A stretch of 19,159 nt of DNA from Poriferisodalis sp964484385 (GTDB lineage Bacteria; Actinomycetota; Acidimicrobiia; Acidimicrobiales; Poriferisodalaceae), in NCBI GenBank assembly GCA_964484385.1, contig CAZAFV010000054.1, forward strand, positions 1-19,159, in the 5' to 3' direction. Numbering within the stretch: position 1 is the first letter of the stretch; every line of letters starts with the position of its first letter. Positions 13,156 to 19,159 of the stretch are shown in pieces. The translations under genes were made by a program, and so were the position numbers. The notes under the pieces were generated by a model, which ran no database searches, was not told the origin of the DNA, and worked only from the letters and a program-made list of their open reading frames with translations.

Positions 13156-15447
13156 ATGGCACAGAGCGATGGTCCTGGCAGCGGCGCCGTTGGCGCGCTG
13201 GGCGTGATGGTCCGGCGTGACCGGTGGGGCATCGCCCATGTCGAGGCGCCGTCGGCCGAGGCTGCGTTCGCGGCGCATGGATGGGTGGCGGCCGACGACC
13301 GGATCTGGCAGATGGAGTGGGATAGGCGCCGGGCCACAGGCCGCTGGGCCGAGGTCGTCGGGATGGCCGGCGCCCGTGAGGACGCCTTCTTCCGCCGGCT
13401 CGGGCTGGCCGCAATATCCCAAGCCGACTACGCAGCGCTCGACGAGCGCACCCAGGCGATGTGCGAGGCCTATGCGCGCGGTGTGAACCGCTGGCTCGCC
13501 ACACATGAGGACGCGCTGCCGGCCGAATTCGAGCATCATCCGGCACCGCCGGAGCCCTGGGAGCCGTGGCACTGCGTGGCGGTCTACAAGCTGCGCCACA
13601 TCTTCATGGGAACGCTCACTCGCAAGCTGTGGCGGGGGCGGATCATGGCTCAAGCTGGCCCCGAAGCCGTGATGGCCACGATCGGCGACACCGAGAGTGA
13701 CGCCGCGATGGTGCCGGGCGAGGGGCCTCGCCCCGATCTGCTGGCCGACGCGGCGAGCGTGCTCGATGCGTGCGCGGCCGACATGGCGGCGCTGGCAGCG
13801 GCGATGGACTCCGACGGAGCGTCCAACTCGTGGGCGCTCAGCGGGCAGCGCACTTCCAGCGGCAAGCCGCTGCTGGCGGGCGATCCGCATCGCGGCATCG
13901 AGTTCCCGAACGTGTACCACCAGTGCCACCTGCGCTGCGACGAGTTCGACGCGATCGGCATGGGCTTCCCCGGCGTGCCCGGCTTCCCGCACTTCGGCCA
14001 CAACGCCGAGGTGGCCTGGGGCATCACGCACGGCATGTGCGACGACACCGACGTGTTCGTGGAGCGCTTCGCAGGGCCCGACGGCGAGGCTCGGTTGAGC
14101 GACGGGACGCCGGTGCAGTGGCGATACGAGACGCTGGACATTCGCGGCGAAGGGACTGTCGAGTTTCAGTGCGGCAGCACTGAGCGCGGACCAGTGGTGT
14201 TGGGCGATCCTGCCGACGGCGTAGCGCTGTCGATGCAGTGGACCGGCATGTTCGGCCCCGACACGACGCTGGATGCCCTGTGGCCGATGCTGGTCGCAAG
14301 CTCGACGGCCGAACTGGTCGAGGCGGTGCGGCCGTGGGTGTTGCCCGTCAACAACCTGCTGGCAGCCGACCGGGCCGGCTCGATTGCGTTCAAGATCCGG
14401 GGGCGTGTGATCGAACGCCAGCCGGCGAGCCGCTGGACGCCGGTGCCCGGAACCGATGAGTTTGCATGGGATGGCCTCGAGCCGGTTCCATTCGAGAACC
14501 TGCCGGAATGGACCGACCCCGAACGCGGCTACCTGGTGACGGCCAACAACCGCACCGCCGACGGCGGCCCGTACATCTCGCTGGATTTCGCCGGCCCGAG
14601 CCGCCACGACCGCATCTGCGAGCTGCTGGCGCCGATGACGGGTGCCTCGGTGGACGACATGAGCGCCGTCCACGGCGACGTGACCTCGCTCGTGGCCGCC
14701 AACGTGTTGGGCCTCATCACCGAGTACGCGGTCGAGTGCGGCCACGAGCTCTCCCACACGCTGCTCGACATGCTCGCAGACTGGGACCAGCGCATGACCG
14801 CCGATTCGGCCCCGGCGACTATCTACGCGGTCGTCAAACGGCGGCTCATCGAGGCCGTCATCGAACGTCTCGGCATCGCCGGCGCTCAGCTCGGCGCCGC
14901 GGGATGGCCACCCGCCGCGGAAGCCAGCCGGATGGCGGCGGGCGCCGCCACCCGCATGCTCTGCGAACGCAACCTCGAAGTGGTGCCGGGGCTGGACAAT
15001 CCCATCGGCCGGCGCATGGCCGCCAGCGCCTGCGTCGACGAGACCGCCGCCGAGCTGACCCAGCGGCTCGGTGACGACCCGCAGGCGTGGACGTGGGGGA
15101 AGGTGCACCGCATGGCCTCGCCGCACCCGCTGGCGTCAGCGCTCGCCGCAGCGCGCGACCTGCACCCGCCGGTCGACGGCTGTGCTGGCGACGGCGACAC
15201 GGTCCGCCAGGGTGGCACCGCGCCCGAGACGGGCGAGCGGGCCATCCACGGCTCGGTTGCCCGGTACGCATTCGACCTCGGCAACTGGGACAACTCCGGC
15301 TGGGCGGTCCCACATGGCGTGTCGGGCGTGCGCGGCAGCGGCCACGATCTCGACCAGCGGCAAGCCTGGCTGAATTGCGAGCTGCTGCCGATGGCCTACA
15401 GCTCGCAAGCAGTGGCCTCGGTCACGACCCATGAGCACGAGATCTAG
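13156..15447 (+). CDS. Penicillin acylase-family Ntn hydrolase
   Basis: This 763-residue protein matches the penicillin amidase family (PF01804), which cuts amides such as penicillins, acyl-homoserine lactones or other N-acyl compounds after self-cleavage. The alpha part begins with RDRWGIAHVEAPSAEAAFAA and GWVAADDRIWQMEWDRRRAT. The beta-chain start is SNSWALSGQRTSSGKPLLAG, with Ser223 as predicted N-terminal nucleophile; the residue before it is Ala222. Further family marks are GVPGFPHFGHNAEVAWGITH, DDTDVFVERF and the active Asn in VNNLLAADRAGSIAF (Asn400). No signal peptide is present, although many members are exported, so it probably works in the cytoplasm. The substrate is not predictable. 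An esterase gene follows after 54 bases and may be cotranscribed. Confidence 0.93.
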   Translation: MAQSDGPGSGAVGALGVMVRRDRWGIAHVEAPSAEAAFAAHGWVAADDRIWQMEWDRRRATGRWAEVVGMAGAREDAFFRRLGLAAISQADYAALDERTQAMCEAYARGVNRWLATHEDALPAEFEHHPAPPEPWEPWHCVAVYKLRHIFMGTLTRKLWRGRIMAQAGPEAVMATIGDTESDAAMVPGEGPRPDLLADAASVLDACAADMAALAAAMDSDGASNSWALSGQRTSSGKPLLAGDPHRGIEFPNVYHQCHLRCDEFDAIGMGFPGVPGFPHFGHNAEVAWGITHGMCDDTDVFVERFAGPDGEARLSDGTPVQWRYETLDIRGEGTVEFQCGSTERGPVVLGDPADGVALSMQWTGMFGPDTTLDALWPMLVASSTAELVEAVRPWVLPVNNLLAADRAGSIAFKIRGRVIERQPASRWTPVPGTDEFAWDGLEPVPFENLPEWTDPERGYLVTANNRTADGGPYISLDFAGPSRHDRICELLAPMTGASVDDMSAVHGDVTSLVAANVLGLITEYAVECGHELSHTLLDMLADWDQRMTADSAPATIYAVVKRRLIEAVIERLGIAGAQLGAAGWPPAAEASRMAAGAATRMLCERNLEVVPGLDNPIGRRMAASACVDETAAELTQRLGDDPQAWTWGKVHRMASPHPLASALAAARDLHPPVDGCAGDGDTVRQGGTAPETGERAIHGSVARYAFDLGNWDNSGWAVPHGVSGVRGSGHDLDQRQAWLNCELLPMAYSSQAVASVTTHEHEI

Positions 15448-15501
15448 CCAGGCGCCGCCGCTGCACCGCAGCTGCTTCGACCCGACCGCAACGAGGTCAC
15501 C

Positions 15502-16416
15502 GTGAGCGCAGACCCAGCCGCCGCGCCGTTCGTTCGCCGGCGCGAGTTGTCGCCCGAAGCCATCGCCTATAAGTCCCAGCGCAAGCCGTCGGTGCCGATC
15601 CAGATGCCCGATCTGACCGACCATGCAGCGGTGGCGCGCTGGCGTGCCGAAACCAATGCGCTGTGGGGCGAAGACGACGACCCGGCAGTGCCGCACCGGC
15701 GAGAGCAGATCGGAGGCGTCGCGTGCCTGGTCGCCGGTCCATCGCCTGGCGACGAGACGCCGACGGTCGTCTACGCACACGGCGGCGGATACGTGCTGGG
15801 CAGCGCAGCGGTGGCCATCCCGATCACCGCGCGCCTCGCAGCTAGCGGTTTGCGAGTGGTCTCAGTGGACTACCGCCGACCGCCCGAGCACCCGTTCCCA
15901 GCAGCGCTGGACGACGTTTTGGCCGTGTGTCTCGCGCTCACCGCTGAGGGCACGCCTGTGGCGCTCGCCGGCGATTCATCCGGTGGAGCGCTCGCGCTGA
16001 GCGCTGCGGTGATGGCTGCGGCTGAGGGCGTGGCGCCGGTCGCTGCAGTGCTGTTCAGCCCGGTGCTGGACCATGTTTCTGTGCCCGGTCGTCCATCCCC
16101 GGGTGATGACGAGCGCCGCCTCATCGACTGCTACACGGGCGACGCCGACCCTGCCGACCCTCGCCTGTCGCCGCTACGCGCGGAGCTCAGCGGACTATGC
16201 CCCGTGCTCGTCCATGCAGCTGCCGACGAGCCGCTGGCGGCCCAAGCCGTTGAACTGCAGCGCCGGGCCACGGCCGCGGGCATCGAGATCACGCTCGAGC
16301 TCTGGGAGCACATGTGGCACACGTGGCACTACCACGACCTGCCCGAGGCCGACCAGGCGCTCGCCGAAGCTGCTGCCTTCCTGGCAGCGCCCCTCAGCTC
16401 GTCAGGTGGGACGTGA
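15502..16416 (+). CDS. HSL-family alpha/beta hydrolase (esterase)
   Basis: This 304-residue protein is a hormone-sensitive-lipase-type carboxylesterase. HGGGYVLG (93-100) forms the oxyanion hole, GDSSGG gives nucleophile Ser159, and the likely acid and base are Asp242 (HAAADEPL) and His273 (EHMWHTWHY). DYRRPPEHPFPAALDD is also a clear family mark. The start is GTG 15502, with GAGG 5 bases upstream. No signal peptide is present. It sits 54 bases behind the acylase and probably shares its transcript. Its last 23 bases overlap the 3' end of the convergent hydrolase gene. It should cleave short to medium esters; the natural substrate is unknown. Confidence 0.92.
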   Translation: MSADPAAAPFVRRRELSPEAIAYKSQRKPSVPIQMPDLTDHAAVARWRAETNALWGEDDDPAVPHRREQIGGVACLVAGPSPGDETPTVVYAHGGGYVLGSAAVAIPITARLAASGLRVVSVDYRRPPEHPFPAALDDVLAVCLALTAEGTPVALAGDSSGGALALSAAVMAAAEGVAPVAAVLFSPVLDHVSVPGRPSPGDDERRLIDCYTGDADPADPRLSPLRAELSGLCPVLVHAAADEPLAAQAVELQRRATAAGIEITLELWEHMWHTWHYHDLPEADQALAEAAAFLAAPLSSSGGT

Positions 16417-17254
16417 CGGCTGCGACGACGGCTGCTGACTGCTCGTAGGGGAGCATGTGGCCGGCGCCCTCGACCAGCTCGACCGTCGCGTCGGGTAGCG
16501 CCGCCTGCCACGCGTCGGCGTAGGCGGGCGGGATCAGCCGGTCTTGACGGCCCCACACCAGCAGCGTGGGCACCGTCACCCGGTAGGCCCGCTCGGAGAA
16601 GCGCCGGTTGGGGATCGGGAACAGGATCTTGCCGGCCATGCCCTGCTGGCGAGCCCGCGCCACCATGAACCGCGTCAGCGTGGCATTGTCGGAGAAGTCG
16701 GCACCGCCGGTCAGCACCTCCTCGCCCACGTTGGGATCAGCGAAGAGCACCTCGGCAAGCTGGTAGGGGAGCATCGCGAAGATGTCGGGAATCGGGTGGT
16801 CGCCCAGCCACATCCCCGCAGGGCACAGCAGGGCCATGCGAGCCACCGACTGGGGCGCCAGCGCCGCCATCTCCGCAGCGATCATGCCGCCCATCGAGTG
16901 GCCCATCAGATGAAGCTCGGCAGCGCCGTCGGCGCGCAGCAGGCCCATCTCGGTAGCCACGTCCCAGCCGTGCAGCGCGAAATCCTGCATGTCCGACAGG
17001 CGATCCTCGTCACCGTGCTCGCTCCAGGCGGGCCACACCGGTGCCACAACGCGCAGCCCGGCGGCGGCCAGACCGTCGAGCACGGGCTCGCCCGGCAGCC
17101 AGCCGCCTGCGCCGTGCAGCGCCAGCACGGTCGCCGCGCCAGCCGAAGCTCCGCCCGCAGGCTCGTAGACCCGCACTGGCGCCGTCACGCTCCGCCGTGT
17201 GGTGACGACAACCTCTTCGAAAGCCGGCGCAGGCGCCGTATCGGTGGCGCTCAT
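16394..17254 (-). CDS. Alpha/beta-fold hydrolase
   Basis: A 286-residue alpha/beta hydrolase with an intact triad: Ser120 in GHSMGG, Asp238 in WGRQDRLIPP and His266 in GAGHMLPYE; LALHGAGGWLPGEP is the oxyanion segment. A cap region (about 145-215) contains MWLGDHPIPDIFAMLPYQLAE. Its ATG (17254) overlaps the stop codon of the luciferase-like monooxygenase gene as ATGA (17251-17254), so the two are translationally coupled. A likely task is to hydrolyse an ester or ring-opened product of that monooxygenase, or a related intermediate. The substrate is unknown. Confidence 0.92.
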   Translation of the reverse strand: MSATDTAPAPAFEEVVVTTRRSVTAPVRVYEPAGGASAGAATVLALHGAGGWLPGEPVLDGLAAAGLRVVAPVWPAWSEHGDEDRLSDMQDFALHGWDVATEMGLLRADGAAELHLMGHSMGGMIAAEMAALAPQSVARMALLCPAGMWLGDHPIPDIFAMLPYQLAEVLFADPNVGEEVLTGGADFSDNATLTRFMVARARQQGMAGKILFPIPNRRFSERAYRVTVPTLLVWGRQDRLIPPAYADAWQAALPDATVELVEGAGHMLPYEQSAAVVAAVTSHLTS

Positions 17255-18534
17255 GCCACCGGACCCCGGGGCGCCTCGGGGTAGCGGCGGGCGTCGGCCA
17301 TGGTGTCCTCGGGACGCACCCGGTCATCCATCGGCTTGCACCACCAGTCCTCGGCGTCGGCGAACTCGTCGCCCCAGATGCCGCGCAGGCCCGGCATCAC
17401 CTTCTCGGCGAAGAGCTGGCTCGAATAGCGGGTCTTCCAGTCGGGCATGTTCCCCATGTGCAGCAAGCAGAACACCGTCCCGACCCGCAGCCGCTTGATC
17501 ATGTCCTCCATGCGCTCGCGCACGGTGTCGGGCGAGCCCGCAATGACGTAGCCGCCCTCCACCAGGTCCTTCCAAGTCAGCCGCTTGAACAGTGCCTGGT
17601 TCTCCTTGCGGAACTGGTCGAGCTTGCCCGCCTGGATGGTCTTGACCGTCCGGTAGCCCGGCGGGTCGGCGAAGCCGGGGAACACATGCAGGCAGCGGTT
17701 GAAGAAATACAGCATGTGCTCGCTGTACAGCTCCTCGGCCTCGGCGTCGGTGGCCGCCGTGCAGATGATCTGCGCGAACCCCGCACGTCCCGGCGTCATG
17801 GACTTGTCGAGCTCGCCGACACGGTTCCAGTACCCGTCCATCAGCGTCTGGCCCGCGAGGTACCCGTTGAAGCTGAGGTAGGAGTAGTTGTAATCGTTCT
17901 CCAAGCAGAAGTCCCACGTCTCGATCGAGCCCCCGCCGGGGATGTAGATCGGCGGGTGCGGCTGCTGGATCGGCTTGGGCCAGCAGTTCACGTAGCGCAG
18001 CTGGGTGTACTTGCCGTCGAAGGCGAAGACGTCGGGATTGGTCCACGCCTCCATGATCAGGTCGTGGGCCTCGTAGTACGTCTCACGGGTCAGCGCGGGG
18101 ATCTGCCCGTAGGTGAAGTTGGTGTCCATCGGGGTGCCCACCGGGAAACCCGCCACCAGCCGGCCGCCGCTCAGGCAGTCGAGCATGGCGAATTCCTCGG
18201 CCACCCGGTGCGGCGGGTTGTACAGGGCGATCGAGTTGCCGATCACGCAGATCGCCGCCTGCGAGGTCCGCCGGGCCAGGCCCGCGGCGATGATGTTGGG
18301 GCTCGGCATGATGCCGTAGCCGTTCTGGTGATGTTCGTTGACGCCGATGCCGTCGAAGCCGAGCTCGTCGGCGAACTCGAGCTGGTCCATGTACTCGTGG
18401 TAGACGCCGTTGGCGCGCTCGGGGTCGAACAGCGAGCCGTCGATGTCGACCCACACCGACCGGTGCTCGGTCTTGAAGTCGTCGGGCAGATCGGGCCACG
18501 GCATCAGGTTGAACCAGCAGAACTTCACGGTCAC
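17251..18534 (-). CDS. LLM-class flavin-dependent oxidoreductase (luciferase-like monooxygenase)
   Basis: This protein of about 427 residues has the luciferase-like TIM-barrel fold, which uses reduced FMN or F420 to oxidise substrates. Marks are FCWFNLMPWPDLPDDF at the start, FADELGFDGIGVNEHH, MPSPNIIAAGLARRT, LDCLSGGRLVAGFPVGTP, and a C-terminal YVIAGSPDTVRERMEDM. The insert between about 205 and 255 includes an aromatic, Asn-rich stretch (NDYNYSYLSFNGYLAG). A GTG at 18534 has AAGGA 7 bases upstream; an ATG at 18549 has a purine-rich GGAG directly abutting it and would add five residues. A -10-like TAGAGT lies at 18577-18582. It overlaps the following hydrolase gene by four bases. FMN versus F420 use is not settled by sequence. 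Confidence 0.92.
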   Translation of the reverse strand: MTVKFCWFNLMPWPDLPDDFKTEHRSVWVDIDGSLFDPERANGVYHEYMDQLEFADELGFDGIGVNEHHQNGYGIMPSPNIIAAGLARRTSQAAICVIGNSIALYNPPHRVAEEFAMLDCLSGGRLVAGFPVGTPMDTNFTYGQIPALTRETYYEAHDLIMEAWTNPDVFAFDGKYTQLRYVNCWPKPIQQPHPPIYIPGGGSIETWDFCLENDYNYSYLSFNGYLAGQTLMDGYWNRVGELDKSMTPGRAGFAQIICTAATDAEAEELYSEHMLYFFNRCLHVFPGFADPPGYRTVKTIQAGKLDQFRKENQALFKRLTWKDLVEGGYVIAGSPDTVRERMEDMIKRLRVGTVFCLLHMGNMPDWKTRYSSQLFAEKVMPGLRGIWGDEFADAEDWWCKPMDDRVRPEDTMADARRYPEAPRGPVA

Positions 18535-18852
18535 GGCGCAGTCCTTCATCTCCGAGAGATTGTTCGGGGTGCGAGCACTCTAGGCGTGCGGCTCAAGCGG
18601 GAATCCCAGCACGCGTCTGCCGACCGTGTCGAGCGTGTGCCGTTCTGCAGGGTGCAGTGCTGAATTCGATCGAGCGAGCCGCGCGCTGTCGGGCGATGGG
18701 CCGAGTTGATGTGCCTCGCCGGCACGCAAGAAGTTCGAGCAGGTGTGTTGCCGACTGTTGCGTACATGGGTGTATGTTTCTGCGCACAGCGGTCGTGTGT
18801 GAGTCAACGACATGAGTACGCGGGGTTGTCGAGTCGGGAGAGAGAGCGTCGG
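18535..18852. other. Divergent intergenic region
   Basis: About 300 bases separate the leftward monooxygenase gene and the rightward secreted-protein gene. On the minus strand TAGAGT (18577-18582) may be the monooxygenase -10 box. On the plus strand TATGTT (18773-18778), with TTGCCG 19 bases upstream (18748-18753), is a weak promoter guess for the secreted protein. A small hairpin CTGCA-GGG-TGCAG lies at 18645-18657. I see no convincing gene. Confidence 0.35.
18577..18582 (-). promoter_or_regulatory. Candidate -10 box (TAGAGT) for the monooxygenase gene
   Basis: On the minus strand TAGAGT fits TANNNT and would start transcription near 18570, leaving a leader of about 35 bases before the start at 18534. 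No -35 box is obvious. Confidence 0.3.
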
Positions 18853-19159
18853 ATGGCAGCATCTGTGGGCACAGTCTTCGTTGGGACGGCGGTTTTGAGG
18901 TGTCGGTCGGTGGGGCGCTGGGCAGCGTCGGCAGCCGTGGTGGTGCTGGCGGCTGGAGTGCTGGCGCTGGTGCCCGCCGGGGGACCCGCAGCGGCGCAGT
19001 TGACGCCGCAGGCGTGCGCGGCGCCGTCGGCGTCGACTGATTACGACGTCGACGATGACGGGCTGATCGAGGTGTGCAGCTTGGCCCAGCTGAACGCGGT
19101 GCGTTGGGACCTGGACGGCGACGGCACAGCCGACGTGTACCGCGACGGCACCCACGACA
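18853..19159 (+). CDS. Secreted Asp/Gly-rich repeat protein, N-terminus only
   Basis: The frame is open to the end of the window, so the protein continues outside. The first 102 residues show a clear signal peptide: basic RCRSVGRWAAS, then the hydrophobic core AAVVVLAAGVLALVP and a likely cut near PAAAQ. After a Cys (QACAAP) comes YDVDDDGLIEVCSLAQLNAV, followed by RWDLDGDGTADVYRDGTHD. Such D-x-D-x-D-G loops resemble EF-hand/dockerin-like calcium sites, and 'DGLIEVxxLAQLNAVRWDLDGDGTAD' modules occur in large surface proteins. GGGAGAGAG upstream is a possible ribosome site. It is probably the start of a large exported, adhesion- or repeat-type protein; the rest is unseen. Confidence 0.75.
   Translation, partial: MAASVGTVFVGTAVLRCRSVGRWAASAAVVVLAAGVLALVPAGGPAAAQLTPQACAAPSASTDYDVDDDGLIEVCSLAQLNAVRWDLDGDGTADVYRDGTHD

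Noticed and set aside
12943..15126. 727-codon open frame on the minus strand
   Set aside because: It lies antisense to the penicillin acylase and epimerase genes, has no domain signature, and is an artefact of high-GC codon use.
17458..18663. 401-codon open frame on the plus strand
   Set aside because: Antisense shadow of the luciferase-like monooxygenase; the protein is low in recognisable motifs and rich in Arg/His/Val.
18771..18792. Small palindrome-like stretch near TACATGGGTGTATG
   Set aside because: Only 4 paired bases; too short to call an operator.
1..19159. tRNA, rRNA, CRISPR array, insertion sequence or prophage
   Set aside because: No cloverleaf, rRNA core, regularly spaced repeats, transposase or phage genes were seen by eye.

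Overview
The window is GC-rich, gene-dense bacterial DNA, 19,159 bases long. Codon use, several GTG starts, TANNNT -10 boxes placed 6-7 bases before start codons (leaderless-type promoters), and the gene mix all point to an actinobacterium. That mix includes FAS-II HadA/HadB-like dehydratases, acyl-CoA dehydrogenase, type III CoA transferase, a luciferase-like monooxygenase and DUF169. My best guess is class Acidimicrobiia; this is an inference from gene content, not a database match. I see no rRNA, tRNA, CRISPR array or insertion sequence.

Layout, left to right. (1) The 3' part of a tandem (two-domain) CaiB/BaiF CoA transferase (3-1448, +). (2) An orphan xanthine dehydrogenase/CO dehydrogenase-type molybdenum subunit (1499-3853, +). 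(3) A strong nested inverted repeat (3853-3932), then metY (4002-5297, +) and an alpha/beta hydrolase only 4 bases behind it (5302-6132, +). (4) A HadA-like/HadB-like hydratase pair (6260-6799 and 6853-7275, +). (5) A leftward acyl-CoA dehydrogenase (7309-8565, -). (6) Divergent from it, a FrnE/DsbA-like thioredoxin-fold gene (8650-9261, +) whose CPWC active site reads TGA-Pro-Trp-Cys, a candidate selenoprotein. (7) Leftward rhodanese (9258-9692), VOC protein (9789-10199) and DUF169 protein (10255-11064). (8) A divergent intergenic region rich in palindromes (11065-11283). (9) Rightward crotonase (11284-12066), TIGR01777 epimerase (12181-13104), penicillin-acylase-type Ntn hydrolase (13156-15447) and HSL-type esterase (15502-16416). 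(10) A leftward pair, luciferase-like monooxygenase then alpha/beta hydrolase with overlapping ATGA (18534-16394). (11) At the right edge, the start of a secreted, Asp/Gly-rich (EF-hand-like) protein (18853 onward).

Most genes look catabolic: acyl-CoA activation and oxidation, hydroxylation by Mo and flavin enzymes, and several hydrolases. This fits a heterotroph using varied organic acids, esters and amides. The best candidate for something undescribed is the selenocysteine version of the FrnE-like protein. The reading frame stays open on both sides of the single TGA, family-like sequence spans it, the TGA sits exactly on the catalytic cysteine, and a GC-rich hairpin with a GUC apical loop lies about 30 bases downstream, as expected of a bacterial SECIS. 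Other points of interest are the structured region before metY, a symmetric divergent promoter at 11201-11229, and nested hairpins between genes.
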